From: GYS-P2D sp964414425
GTDB lineage: Bacteria > Bacteroidota > Bacteroidia > Chitinophagales > Saprospiraceae
DNA: 64,000 bases
Direction: 5' to 3'
Assembly: GCA_964414425.1 (NCBI GenBank)
Contig: CAYPWL010000014.1
Location: 1-64,000 of the forward strand
Each line of letters opens with the position of its first letter. The stretch's first letter is position 1. This document shows positions 1 through 8,728 of this stretch, piece after piece. The position numbers and the translations under genes were made by a program. A model generated the notes under the pieces. That model did not search any database. It was not told the DNA's origin and was given only the letters and a program-made list of their open reading frames with translations.

Positions 1-182
1 CTCCTTCATTCTACAGACAAGTACAACAAGCACTTAACGATAGAGGTTATGATGCCGGACCAGTAGATGGTCAGGTTGGTGCAAAAACTAAGGCTGCCTT
101 AGTTAAGTTCCAGAGAGATAACAACCTTCCTATTGGAAGTATGGATATCGAAACTCTTAAAGCTTTAGGCGTAAATAGATAG
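1..182 (+). CDS. Peptidoglycan-binding domain protein, 3' end only
   Basis: The gene is cut by the left window edge; the open frame begins at base 3 and ends with TAG at 180-182. The visible 59 residues form one PG_binding_1-type repeat: a helix with QQALNDRGYDAGPVDG, then GAKTKAALVKFQRDNNLP, then a final helix with ETLKALGV. Such domains bind cell-wall peptidoglycan and usually close a larger envelope protein. The N-terminal part, which would define the protein's role, lies outside the window. A strong terminator follows 24 bp downstream. Confidence 0.8.
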   Translation, partial: PSFYRQVQQALNDRGYDAGPVDGQVGAKTKAALVKFQRDNNLPIGSMDIETLKALGVNR

Positions 183-206
183 TCGATACTTTAAACGATA
201 ATATTG

Positions 207-243
207 AAAGAGGTCTTCTCCATGTGAGAAGACCTCTTTTTTT
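207..243 (+). terminator. Rho-independent terminator after the peptidoglycan-binding gene
   Basis: There is a perfect 13-bp stem: AAAGAGGTCTTCT at 207-219 pairs with AGAAGACCTCTTT at 227-239 across a 7-nt loop, followed by further T residues to 243. It lies just after the upstream stop codon and isolates that gene from glyA. Confidence 0.9.
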
Positions 244-300
244 ATGCATTCTTAATAAGTAAAACTTGCTTTCATATCATAAGAAAGTTCATATAAGGAA

Positions 301-308
301 TATTTTTG
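301..308 (+). promoter_or_regulatory. Bacteroidota -7 promoter element of glyA
   Basis: TATTTTTG matches the Bacteroidota sigma-A -7 consensus TAnnTTTG exactly. Transcription would begin about 5-8 nt downstream, after the TTG at 306. The ATG at 330 is therefore the plausible glyA start. No convincing -33 TTG is found at the usual distance. Confidence 0.65.
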
Positions 309-329
309 CAGCTCCTAACAAGTAAAACT

Positions 330-1607
330 ATGGATAGTGTATTTCACCTGATCAATGAAGAACTCGATCGTCAGAAAAGTGGAGCAGAACTTATCGCTTC
401 AGAAAACTTCGTAAGTGAGGCAGTAATGCAAGCTGTGGGAAGCTGCCTAACCAATAAATATGCCGAAGGCTACCCAGGCAAGAGATATTATGGCGGTTGC
501 GAAGTCGTCGATAAAATCGAAACTCTTGCCATCGAAAGACTTAAGATGTTGTTTTGGGCAGAATATGCCAATGTGCAGCCTCACTCAGGCGCTCAGGCTA
601 ACGCTGCTATATTCTTAGCATGTCTGCAACCTGGAGACACAATATTAGGATTTGATCTATCACATGGCGGTCATCTATCGCATGGTTCACTAGTAAACTT
701 CTCTGGTAAAGTGTACAATCCTGTCTTCTACGGCGTAGAGAGAGAGACTGGCACGATAGATATGGACAAGGTAGAGCAATTAGCTCTTGAGTATAAGCCT
801 AAGCTGATCATATGCGGTGCCTCGGCCTACTCAAGAGACTGGGATTATAAGCGATTTAGAGCCATAGCAGATCAAGTTGGTGCTTTGCTCCTAGCAGATA
901 TCGCTCACCCCGCAGGACTGATAGCCAAAGGTTTTCTCAATAATCCTATCCCTCATTGCCATATCGTAAGCTCAACCACCCATAAGACACTGAGAGGTCC
1001 GAGGGGCGGTATAATCATGTTAGGCAAAGACTTCGAAAATCCTTGGGGCAGAACGACCAGAAAAGGGAAACCTCTTATGATGTCGAGCATCATGAATAGT
1101 GCCGTATTCCCAGGTATGCAAGGCGGACCGTTAGAGCATGTGATAGCTGGCAAGGCAATTGCTTTTGCAGAGGCTCTTACTGATGAGTTTAAGCAGTACG
1201 GCGAGTTGGTCATACACAATGCTCAAGTCATGACTAATGCCTTAGTAGATTTAGGCTATCAAGTCGTATCAGGCGGTACAAATAATCACCTCATGTTAAT
1301 AGACCTGAGAAATAAGGGTGTCACAGGAAAAGCTGCCGAGCAAGCTCTAGTCAGAGCTGATATTACGATTAACAAAAACATGGTGCCCTATGATGATAAG
1401 AGTCCATTCGTTACGTCTGGTATCCGTATCGGTACAGCAGCCATCTCAACAAGGGGACTTAAGGATGATGCTTGTCACCAATTAGTAGAATGGATAGATG
1501 CTATTATTACTGATCATGAAAATGAAGTAAAAATCAAGTCCATAAAAGAAAAGGTCAATGGCTTGATGAAGGACTACCCGCTCTACCCTACTATTCCTGT
1601 ATTGTAA
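330..1607 (+). CDS. glyA: Serine hydroxymethyltransferase
   Basis: A PLP enzyme that interconverts serine plus tetrahydrofolate with glycine plus methylenetetrahydrofolate, feeding cytosolic one-carbon metabolism. The product is 425 aa from the ATG at 330, close to the family length. Visible signatures are IASENF near the N-terminus, YAEGYPGKRYYGG, HSGAQAN, DIAHPAGLIA and STTHKTLRGPRGG, whose lysine (residue 219) forms the PLP Schiff base. An upstream in-frame TTG at 306 lies inside the -7 box, so the ATG is chosen. The 3' end overlaps convergent truA by 17 bp with no terminator between them. Confidence 0.97.
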   Translation: MDSVFHLINEELDRQKSGAELIASENFVSEAVMQAVGSCLTNKYAEGYPGKRYYGGCEVVDKIETLAIERLKMLFWAEYANVQPHSGAQANAAIFLACLQPGDTILGFDLSHGGHLSHGSLVNFSGKVYNPVFYGVERETGTIDMDKVEQLALEYKPKLIICGASAYSRDWDYKRFRAIADQVGALLLADIAHPAGLIAKGFLNNPIPHCHIVSSTTHKTLRGPRGGIIMLGKDFENPWGRTTRKGKPLMMSSIMNSAVFPGMQGGPLEHVIAGKAIAFAEALTDEFKQYGELVIHNAQVMTNALVDLGYQVVSGGTNNHLMLIDLRNKGVTGKAAEQALVRADITINKNMVPYDDKSPFVTSGIRIGTAAISTRGLKDDACHQLVEWIDAIITDHENEVKIKSIKEKVNGLMKDYPLYPTIPVL

Positions 1608-2349
1608 GGGGATCGTATAAGACTTCAGATAAGAATAGTCCGTGCCCAGGAACACTCCAATTGAGTGGTAATTGTACCTGCTCAGCAAAGGATATACTCA
1701 ACTGTTCCATATTGAGCTTTTGTCGTGCATAGTTTAGCATTGCGCCGACCATAAGCCTGATCATACCTCTGAGGTATCTATTGGCTTGTATACAAAACTT
1801 ATACCTCCCTCCGTCGAGCTCCACGAAACGGACATCATAAATCGTACACTTATAATGATCGACTCCGCTGTTGGACTTACATAATGGCTTAAATTCATTT
1901 TGCGTACTGATGAATTGACAGAATCCATTTATACGCTCAGTAGGTAGCTCCCGAAGCTGAGGATAGTAATATGAATACTCTCTAATAAATGGGTTATGTT
2001 GTGTATGTAAGAAGTATTCATAACTGCGCTTAGTAGCTCTATATCTGGCACTAAACTCATCGTCAACTGGATTGACGTGATGAACAACTATGTCCGATGG
2101 CAAGACACTATTAAGCTTGTAGACCACATTATCTATGCCCACATAGTCGTCTGGTATATCACAATGAAAATAATATGACGACGCATGTACGCCAGCATCA
2201 GTACGTCCACAACCGACAATTGGAGTTTCTGACCTGGTAATTGTATATAATGCCTGCTCTAATACCTCTTGTATCGTTAAGGCATTGGGTTGACGTTGCC
2301 AACCAGCATATGACTTACCATCGTATGAAATAGAAAAAAGAAGACGCAT
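1591..2349 (-). CDS. truA: tRNA pseudouridine synthase A
   Basis: Converts U38-U40 of the tRNA anticodon stem to pseudouridine. The protein is 252 aa, normal for TruA. The N-terminal SYDGKSYAGWQRQP motif and GCGRTDAGVHA with catalytic Asp51 are intact; the RYLRGMIRLMVG segment in the C-terminal half is also typical. It lies 18 bp downstream of clpX on the same strand, so it may be the last gene of the tig-clpP-clpX unit. Its tail overlaps the convergent glyA stop. Confidence 0.95.
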   Translation of the reverse strand: MRLLFSISYDGKSYAGWQRQPNALTIQEVLEQALYTITRSETPIVGCGRTDAGVHASSYYFHCDIPDDYVGIDNVVYKLNSVLPSDIVVHHVNPVDDEFSARYRATKRSYEYFLHTQHNPFIREYSYYYPQLRELPTERINGFCQFISTQNEFKPLCKSNSGVDHYKCTIYDVRFVELDGGRYKFCIQANRYLRGMIRLMVGAMLNYARQKLNMEQLSISFAEQVQLPLNWSVPGHGLFLSEVLYDPLTIQE

Positions 2350-2367
2350 AAGTACTACAAGTTAGTA

Positions 2368-3609
2368 CTAAGCAACCTTAAGATGACTAAACTTGGATGT
2401 CGATAATTGCTTTTCAGCATATTCTTTAGAGACAACAAACTCCTTGATTTGATCATCTGAAGGCAGTTCAAACATCGCTTCGGTCAGCACTTCTTCACAG
2501 ATTGATCTGAGACCCCGAGCTCCTAATCCAAACTCCATTGCTCTTAACGCAATGTATTCTATAGCCTCTTTTTCAAAAGTGAGCTTTATATCTTCAAGTT
2601 CAAAGAGTTTGATGTACTGCTTCAACAGGGCATTCTTAGGCTCTTGTAGGATACGAGTCATCGTCTCTAAAGTCAAAGGCTTAAGAAAAGTTAATACAGG
2701 AAGTCTACCCAATAGCTCTGGAATTAATCCGAAACGCTTGATATCGTGATGAATTACTTTACTGAGTACAGATTCATCTTCATCCTGTATATCATTTTTA
2801 CGGCTATTGTTAAACCCAATCACTTGGGTGTTCATCCGCTTATTGATGATCTTCTCGACACCATCGAAAGCTCCTCCACATATAAAGAGGATATTTTTAG
2901 TATTTACGTTGATCAACTTTTGTTCAGGGTGCTTTCTCCCCCCTTGAGGCGGCACATTTACCTCTGTCCCTTCTAACATCTTAAGCAGTGCCTGCTGCAC
3001 ACCCTCTCCAGATACATCACGAGTGATCGACGGATTATCACTCTTCCGAGCAATCTTGTCTATCTCGTCGATATAAACCACACCACGTTGAGCAGCCTCC
3101 ACATCGTAATCACATACCTGTAATAACCTACTGAGCATGCTCTCCACATCCTCTCCTACATATCCTGCCTCAGTAAACACCGTGGCATCTACAATGGCAA
3201 AAGGAACATCTAAGAATCTCGCTATAGTCTTGGCTAATAACGTCTTGCCAGTTCCGGTCTCCCCGATGAACAGGATATTAGACTTTTCTATTTCTACATC
3301 ACCGACGGTATCATTATACTTTAATCGCTTGTAGTGATTGTATACAGCAACAGATAGATATTTCTTAGCCTCATTCTGCCCAATGATATACTCGTCAAGA
3401 TAATCCTTGATATGAATAGGGGTAATATTTTCTGGCAACTGAAATCCAACAGAAGCCAAGCTTTCGCCGCTTTTGAGCTCCTTAAGCACAATATCATTAG
3501 CCTGCTCGACACAAGACTCACATATGTGACCACTCGTGCCAGCTATTAATAATAATGCCTCGCTCTTATCCTTCCCACAGAAAGAACATGTTGGATTTTT
3601 AGGTTCCAT
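2368..3609 (-). CDS. clpX: ClpX, ATPase subunit of the ClpXP protease
   Basis: A AAA+ unfoldase that recognises tagged substrates and threads them into ClpP. The 413 aa include an N-terminal zinc-binding domain (C8, C11, C30, C33), Walker A GETGTGKT at 116-123, Walker B VVYIDE at 177-182, pore loop GYVGED at 149-154, an RKH loop at about 225-227, and an IGF tripeptide near 267 that docks on ClpP. The gap to clpP upstream is 8 bp, so the two are co-transcribed. All key residues are intact. Confidence 0.97.
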   Translation of the reverse strand: MEPKNPTCSFCGKDKSEALLLIAGTSGHICESCVEQANDIVLKELKSGESLASVGFQLPENITPIHIKDYLDEYIIGQNEAKKYLSVAVYNHYKRLKYNDTVGDVEIEKSNILFIGETGTGKTLLAKTIARFLDVPFAIVDATVFTEAGYVGEDVESMLSRLLQVCDYDVEAAQRGVVYIDEIDKIARKSDNPSITRDVSGEGVQQALLKMLEGTEVNVPPQGGRKHPEQKLINVNTKNILFICGGAFDGVEKIINKRMNTQVIGFNNSRKNDIQDEDESVLSKVIHHDIKRFGLIPELLGRLPVLTFLKPLTLETMTRILQEPKNALLKQYIKLFELEDIKLTFEKEAIEYIALRAMEFGLGARGLRSICEEVLTEAMFELPSDDQIKEFVVSKEYAEKQLSTSKFSHLKVA

Positions 3610-3617
3610 CTGTTAGG

Positions 3618-4316
3618 TTAGCTTTCTTTTTTTCGAGTACTACGATTCAACACTTCATCGATCAAGCCATATGCCTTAGCATCCTCAGCAGTTAACCAAT
3701 TATCTCGATCACAATCTTTTTCGATTGTATCAAAGTCTTTACCAGTATGCTCCGCCATGATCTCATAGAGCTCCTTCTTCATATTCTTGATAAGATTATA
3801 AGAGATCTCCATATCAGAAAACTGTCCTTGCATCCCGCCTGATGGCTGGTGAATCATCACTCTACTATGTGGTAAGCAACTTCTCTTTCCTTTCGTCCCT
3901 GCACACAACAATACTGCGCCCATAGAGGCCGCAAGACTTGTACATATCGTGTTGACATCAGGTACTACATATTGCATCACATCATAGATACCTAATCCAG
4001 CTATTACACTACCACCTGGGCTATTGATAAACATCTGAATATCCATCTTAGGATCTGTCGATTCTAAAAACAGCATCTGAGCCTGCACCACATTGGCTAC
4101 ATAGTCATTGACCGGCACGCCCATGAAGATCACTCGATCCATCATGAGTCTCGAAAACACATCCATACCTACAACATTCAGCTGTCTCTCCTCAATCACT
4201 TGAGGTGTAAACCCCTGAATATTAGGAACAGTCGTGTTCATATATTTTTCAAGGTGCATGGTACTCATCCCTAAGTGTTGAGTAGCATACTTTTTAAATT
4301 CGTCTTTAGGTATCAT
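3618..4316 (-). CDS. clpP: ClpP, proteolytic subunit of the Clp protease
   Basis: A serine peptidase that forms the barrel chamber for ClpX. The 232 aa carry the triad Ser131 (in SLAASMGA), His156 (in MIHQPSGG) and Asp205 (in DRDNW). FINSPGGSV, the oxyanion-hole region, is present. The N-terminus has about 35 residues before the conserved core, a propeptide-like extension common in the family. It sits between tig (34 bp upstream) and clpX (8 bp downstream), the widely conserved order. Confidence 0.97.
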   Translation of the reverse strand: MIPKDEFKKYATQHLGMSTMHLEKYMNTTVPNIQGFTPQVIEERQLNVVGMDVFSRLMMDRVIFMGVPVNDYVANVVQAQMLFLESTDPKMDIQMFINSPGGSVIAGLGIYDVMQYVVPDVNTICTSLAASMGAVLLCAGTKGKRSCLPHSRVMIHQPSGGMQGQFSDMEISYNLIKNMKKELYEIMAEHTGKDFDTIEKDCDRDNWLTAEDAKAYGLIDEVLNRSTRKKES

Positions 4317-4350
4317 ATCTTCTTTTAGGTTGTTAACGAAACGTCAGAGT

Positions 4351-5712
4351 CTACTGAATGTTTTCCTGCAGTTTCGTAACAATGCCTTTGTACTCGTCTA
4401 AACTCACTTTTTTGGTCTTTAGCTTGACCATTCCAAGAGCTTTTTCTAATACACTTTCAGCTAACAGTTCTTCATACTCTTTCTGAACAGTTTCTTGATT
4501 CTGTGCCAACCTATTGACCATGTCATCATAGTTAATACCAGGATAGCCTCCATATTGAGCAAACTGTCTTTCTATCTTTTTGCGTAGACCTGCCTTTATA
4601 TCTTCAGGAGTGATCTCGATCTCTTCTTGCTTGGCAATTTTTTGTTTGATCAATGTCCATTTCAGATTTTTGACAAAAGCATCATAGTCTTTCTCAATAT
4701 CCTCTGCTGTTGCATTTTCGTTAGAAGATAGGAGCCAACGCTTTAAGAATTCATCAGGCAATTCAAAATCGTGTATATCTAGAAGGTTCTCAAGTATATA
4801 GCGCTTAGTAATTGATTTACCTTGTGTGCCATAGAAGTCCACAAGTTCATTTTGGATGTGTTCTTTTGCTTCGTCAATAGTCTTGACTTTATCCTCTCCA
4901 AACGCCTTGTTGAAAAATTCTTGATTTATTTCTGCTGGCTTAAGTCTTTTTATAGCCGATACTACTCCATTGAAGTCAGCTGTAACACCTTTAGGTGCAT
5001 CTTTGAGGAAATACTTGTTTACGTACTCTTCAGTGGTATCTTTCTCAATATTGAAAATGTGCAGTGAAAACTCATGCCCCAACTTCTTACCTACAATCTG
5101 ATTTTGATATTCTTCGGTTAATCTATCTGGCATTACAGTGACTTCGCTGACGAACGCCTCTCTCCCATCTGTAGGATTCTGCTCTGTGATCTCTATACTC
5201 ACAATATCCGAATCCTCAATTGTTCCGTCCACCTCTACCTGTGCCCCAAACCTTTTGCGCAGTGACTCAATCTCCTCATCCACCATAGAGTCATCGAACT
5301 TAACGACGACCTCCTCATACTCATCTGTTTCCGATATCCCTTTCACCTCGAATTCTGGTGCCAAACCGAGATCAAAAATGAACTCATAATCAGACAGTTC
5401 ATTAATGTTGAAATCTATAGGTACTTGCCTTTCTGATGGCAATGGATCACCCAGTATATCAAGTTTATTGTCGACGATGTAGTGAGACAGTCCGGATTGT
5501 AGCTCTTGATTGATTACATCAGCTAATACACTCTGTCCGTACATTTTTTTAATCGCTGATAATGGTGTTTTACCTTTTCGGAAACCTTTTAGGTGCGCCT
5601 TGTTCTTATACTTCTTTAACTCAGTATTAAACTTGTCGAGATAGTCAGTTTTCTCAAGTAAAATGACGAGTTCCGATGATAACTGTCCTTTATCAATCAA
5701 TTCTGTCTTCAT
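4351..5712 (-). CDS. tig: Trigger factor chaperone
   Basis: A ribosome-docked folding chaperone. The 453-aa protein has the N-terminal ribosome-binding signature GFRKGKTP at 43-50. The middle segment (about 150-240) corresponds to the FKBP-like domain but looks degenerate, so peptidyl-prolyl isomerase activity is doubtful, as in other Bacteroidota trigger factors. The helical C-terminal arm domain follows. A -7-like TATTTTTC (one mismatch) lies at 5738-5731, but the gene also follows tRNA-Leu on the same strand by 53 bp, so read-through is possible. Confidence 0.93.
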   Translation of the reverse strand: MKTELIDKGQLSSELVILLEKTDYLDKFNTELKKYKNKAHLKGFRKGKTPLSAIKKMYGQSVLADVINQELQSGLSHYIVDNKLDILGDPLPSERQVPIDFNINELSDYEFIFDLGLAPEFEVKGISETDEYEEVVVKFDDSMVDEEIESLRKRFGAQVEVDGTIEDSDIVSIEITEQNPTDGREAFVSEVTVMPDRLTEEYQNQIVGKKLGHEFSLHIFNIEKDTTEEYVNKYFLKDAPKGVTADFNGVVSAIKRLKPAEINQEFFNKAFGEDKVKTIDEAKEHIQNELVDFYGTQGKSITKRYILENLLDIHDFELPDEFLKRWLLSSNENATAEDIEKDYDAFVKNLKWTLIKQKIAKQEEIEITPEDIKAGLRKKIERQFAQYGGYPGINYDDMVNRLAQNQETVQKEYEELLAESVLEKALGMVKLKTKKVSLDEYKGIVTKLQENIQ

Positions 5713-5765
5713 AATTTATTTTGTCTGGAAGAAAAATACGAGTGGTTATGCAATTTTGAAATAAG

Positions 5766-5847
5766 TGCGGGTGGAGGGACTCGAACCCCCACACCTCACG
5801 GCACTAGATCCTAAGTCTAGCGTGTCTACCAATTTCACCACACCCGC
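5766..5847 (-). tRNA. tRNA-Leu (anticodon UAG)
   Basis: The minus-strand sequence folds as a class II tRNA. The acceptor stem GCGGGTG/CACCCGC is perfect, with discriminator A. The anticodon stem is CTAGA/TCTAG around loop CTTAGGA, giving anticodon TAG (leucine CUA and related codons). There is a long variable arm, and the T-arm has a TTCGAGT loop. CCA is not encoded. The 5' end is at 5847. Confidence 0.93.
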
Positions 5848-5861
5848 ATTTCAAAGAGGCG

Positions 5862-5869
5862 CAAATATA
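5862..5869 (-). promoter_or_regulatory. -7 promoter element of tRNA-Leu
   Basis: Read on the minus strand this is TATATTTG, a perfect TAnnTTTG. It ends 14 bp before the 5' end of the mature tRNA, leaving room for a short leader. The promoter may also feed the downstream tig-clpP-clpX genes. Confidence 0.65.
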
Positions 5870-5946
5870 TATTGAATTATTCAATTAATCTTCTAAAAAA
5901 AACACACTCAAACTTTTAAGTTTTATCGGTAAACTCTAAATTGGAA

Positions 5947-5961
5947 TTAGACAAAGTCTAA
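5947..5961. repeat. Inverted repeat immediately before relA/spoT
   Basis: TTAGAC-AAA-GTCTAA is a perfect 6-bp inverted repeat with a 3-nt spacer, ending 9 bp before the ATG of the (p)ppGpp synthetase gene. It could be an operator or a start-site hairpin. It shares the string AGTCTAAAT with the DtxR-like box at 28133-28148, although the half-site spacing differs by one base. Confidence 0.45.
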
Positions 5962-5970
5962 ATTCGTTTA

Positions 5971-8205
5971 ATGCCTGTAAGTACTCAACCCATAGCGCCC
6001 TCAGAGAAGGCTGAGATCCGTAAAGATTACGGGGTTCTCATAGAATCCATGCGTAAAAAACTCAAAGAGAATGATGAGGCAAATATCGATCAGGCATTTG
6101 AAGTAGCGCTGGATGCGCATAAATATCAAAGAAGAAGATCTGGCGAGGCTTACATCCTACATCCACTTGAGGTAGCACGCATCTGCCACCAGGAGATTGG
6201 ACTCGGGCCAACTGCCATCATCTGTGCCATACTACATGATGTGGTTGAAGATACGCCTTTAGAACTAGAAGAAATCTCAGAACTCTTCGGTCCTAAGATC
6301 ACGAAGATCGTCGACGGTCTAACCAAACTCGATGGACTTTATAATGTAGACAACCAAAATGCCGAAAATCTAAAAAAGGTATTAAGCACTCTCGTGGAGG
6401 ATGTGCGTGTTGTCCTTATAAAAATGGCTGATCGGCTACACAATCTCAGGACCATAGAGTCAATGCCTCAGCATAAGAAACTCAAAATCGCTGCTGAGAC
6501 CATGTACATATATGCACCTCTTGCTCATAGGTTAGGATTGTACGAAGTCAAAACAGAATTTGAGGATATCTGTATGAGGATTACGGATACAGAACGATAC
6601 CAAGAGATCAGCGATAAAATCGAAGCATCAGAAGAGCAACGACAAAGCTACATCAACCAATTTATCGCACCGATCAAAAAGAATATAGATCAGCATAACA
6701 TCCGCTATCGGATTCTCGGAAGACCCAAGGCGATCTCATCGATATACAACAAGATCAAGAATAAGAATGTAGAATTTGAAGAGATCTATGATCTGTTTGC
6801 CGTACGTATTATAGTGGATGTGCCAAGAATCATGGAGAAACCGATCTGCTGGCAGATCTACTCCCTCATTACCGATTACTATAAACCCATCCCTGAACGT
6901 CTTAAAGATTGGATTACTACACCAAAAGGCAATGGATATGAGTCTCTACATACAACAGTCATAGGTCCGTCAGGTAGATTCGTTGAAGTACAGATCCGAT
7001 CAGAGCGGATGAACGACATAGCAGAAAGAGGATTTGCCGCTCACTGGAAGTATAAAGGCATCAAGAGCGATGAGAATGTCTATGACAAGTGGCTCAACAA
7101 TATCAGGAACCTACTCGAAAATCAGAATGGCGATGCCATCGACTTCCTCAATGACTTTAAGACCAATCTCTTTAAAGAAGAGGTCTATGTTTTTACGCCG
7201 AATGGTGATATGAAAATCATGCCCAAGGGTGCAACAGCTTTGGATTTTGCATTTGACATACATTCGGATGTAGGTGCACGAGCGACTTCATTCAAGGTTA
7301 ATAATAAACTCGTTCCCATGGGGTATGTACTCAAGAACGGAGACCAAATCACAGTAAATACGTCAAAGAATCAATCGCCAAAAGAAGATTGGCTGAAGCT
7401 GGTCATCACAGGTAAGGCGAGATCTAAAATCAGATCATCCCTCAACGAAAAGAAACGACAAGCTGCAGAGCTTGGCAAAGAAGCTCTAATCAGAAAGCTT
7501 AAAAATCTCAAAGTAGATTTTGAAACAAACGCCGATAAGGTTGTCGAGTTTTATGGTGAGAAAAGTAGACAAGACCTCTATCTGCTGATCGAGCAAGAAA
7601 AGATCAAGCTTCAGGATTTTGCTAAACATTTTGAAGTGGTAGCTGGACAGCTCGAAGTTATTAAGAATGAAGAGGAGGCTACTACAGAAGCTAATCAAGT
7701 AGCTGATGAGATTAAAGAGCCTACTAATAAAAAGAGTGCCCGCAAAAAGTCCGATATAATCTTTAATGGCCAACCTGACGAGTCATTTGACTACACCATA
7801 TCATCTTGCTGCAATCCAGTTCCTGGAGATCAGATTTTTGCATTTCTGACATCCACTGCTGGAATGAAGATCCACAGATTTAATTGTAGCAATGCCTCTA
7901 ACCTATTCACTAACTACGGATACAGGATACTTAAGGCCGAATGGGCTGGTAATGCTAAGAGTGGATTTGTGGTGGAGTTGAAGATCACTGGAGTAGACAC
8001 GGGCCCTGGGGTTATACAGAATCTCACCAACGTGCTCTCTAATAACATGGGAGTGAATATCAAATCATTTAGCATATCAGGTGAGGAAGGAATATTTGAG
8101 GGCAGAATTAAGATTATAGTCAAGGACAAGGATCAACTGAACGCAGTCATTAAAAGAATCAAAGCAATCGAAAGTATATCTACTATAGATCGGACTATCG
8201 TATAA
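5971..8205 (+). CDS. Bifunctional (p)ppGpp synthetase/hydrolase, RelA/SpoT family
   Basis: Makes and degrades the stringent-response alarmone. The 744 aa show all expected domains. The N-terminal HD hydrolase has His50, HD at 89-90 and ED at 93-94. The synthetase domain (about 240-360) contains RLKD at 310-313, the RxKD form seen in bifunctional Rel/SpoT rather than the ExDD of RelA. A TGS domain lies at about 403-465, and an ACT domain occupies about 665-744. The intact HD suggests active hydrolase. The Fur-family gene begins 10 bp downstream. Confidence 0.95.
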   Translation: MPVSTQPIAPSEKAEIRKDYGVLIESMRKKLKENDEANIDQAFEVALDAHKYQRRRSGEAYILHPLEVARICHQEIGLGPTAIICAILHDVVEDTPLELEEISELFGPKITKIVDGLTKLDGLYNVDNQNAENLKKVLSTLVEDVRVVLIKMADRLHNLRTIESMPQHKKLKIAAETMYIYAPLAHRLGLYEVKTEFEDICMRITDTERYQEISDKIEASEEQRQSYINQFIAPIKKNIDQHNIRYRILGRPKAISSIYNKIKNKNVEFEEIYDLFAVRIIVDVPRIMEKPICWQIYSLITDYYKPIPERLKDWITTPKGNGYESLHTTVIGPSGRFVEVQIRSERMNDIAERGFAAHWKYKGIKSDENVYDKWLNNIRNLLENQNGDAIDFLNDFKTNLFKEEVYVFTPNGDMKIMPKGATALDFAFDIHSDVGARATSFKVNNKLVPMGYVLKNGDQITVNTSKNQSPKEDWLKLVITGKARSKIRSSLNEKKRQAAELGKEALIRKLKNLKVDFETNADKVVEFYGEKSRQDLYLLIEQEKIKLQDFAKHFEVVAGQLEVIKNEEEATTEANQVADEIKEPTNKKSARKKSDIIFNGQPDESFDYTISSCCNPVPGDQIFAFLTSTAGMKIHRFNCSNASNLFTNYGYRILKAEWAGNAKSGFVVELKITGVDTGPGVIQNLTNVLSNNMGVNIKSFSISGEEGIFEGRIKIIVKDKDQLNAVIKRIKAIESISTIDRTIV

Positions 8206-8215
8206 ATCGTATCGC

Positions 8216-8683
8216 ATGGATCATGAGTTTTTAACTGAAAAACTACAAAGCGCAAAAACTAAGTTCAAGACCTTCCTCGAGCAAAATAAGAATCGGAAGA
8301 CACCAGAGCGTTTTGCCATATTAGAGGAGATCTACCTTAATCAAACTCATTTTGATGCCGAATCGCTGTATATAAAAATGAAGCAAAACTCATATCGAGT
8401 GAGTAGAGCGACGATATATAATACATTGGATATACTGGTCGAATGTGAGTTAGTCATCAGGCATCAATTTGGCAACAACAAGACTCTGTATGAAAAAAGC
8501 CACGGATTCCCGGAGCATCACCACATCGTCTGCCTGCAGTGTGGTCAAATCCGAGAGTTCACTGATGAGCGCCTCACGGGTATCGTTAGTGATGCCGCTA
8601 CCCTACGTCATAATAAGATTGAGCGCACTGCATTAAATATTTATACATCATGTCTTGATCAGGATTGCTCAAATCTCCATTAA
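8216..8683 (+). CDS. Fur-family transcriptional regulator
   Basis: A metal- or peroxide-responsive repressor of 155 aa. The winged-helix region (about 25-85) contains RVSRATIYNTLDIL. The dimerisation half has HHH at 101-103, CLQCG with Cys106 and Cys109, and a second Cys pair at 146 and 151, the structural zinc site. A long N-terminal extension precedes the core. Whether it is Fur, PerR or Zur cannot be decided from sequence. It lies 10 bp after relA/spoT, an association that suggests co-transcription. It differs clearly from the second Fur homologue at 59025-59441. Confidence 0.9.
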   Translation: MDHEFLTEKLQSAKTKFKTFLEQNKNRKTPERFAILEEIYLNQTHFDAESLYIKMKQNSYRVSRATIYNTLDILVECELVIRHQFGNNKTLYEKSHGFPEHHHIVCLQCGQIREFTDERLTGIVSDAATLRHNKIERTALNIYTSCLDQDCSNLH

Positions 8684-8696
8684 TCGGGTATTTTTG
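8665..8696 (+). promoter_or_regulatory. purA promoter, -33 TTG and -7 box
   Basis: TTG at 8665-8667 and TATTTTTG at 8689-8696 are separated by 21 bp, a good Bacteroidota promoter pair. The -33 element lies inside the 3' end of the Fur-family gene. The purA ATG is 33 bp downstream of the -7 box. Confidence 0.7.
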
Positions 8697-8728
8697 CGGT
8701 TTATATTAAAAATTTAATAATACGACAC

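Noticed and set aside
266..268. A TTG upstream of glyA considered as the -33 element.
   Set aside because: It lies 32 bp from the -7 box, well beyond the usual 17-23 bp spacing.
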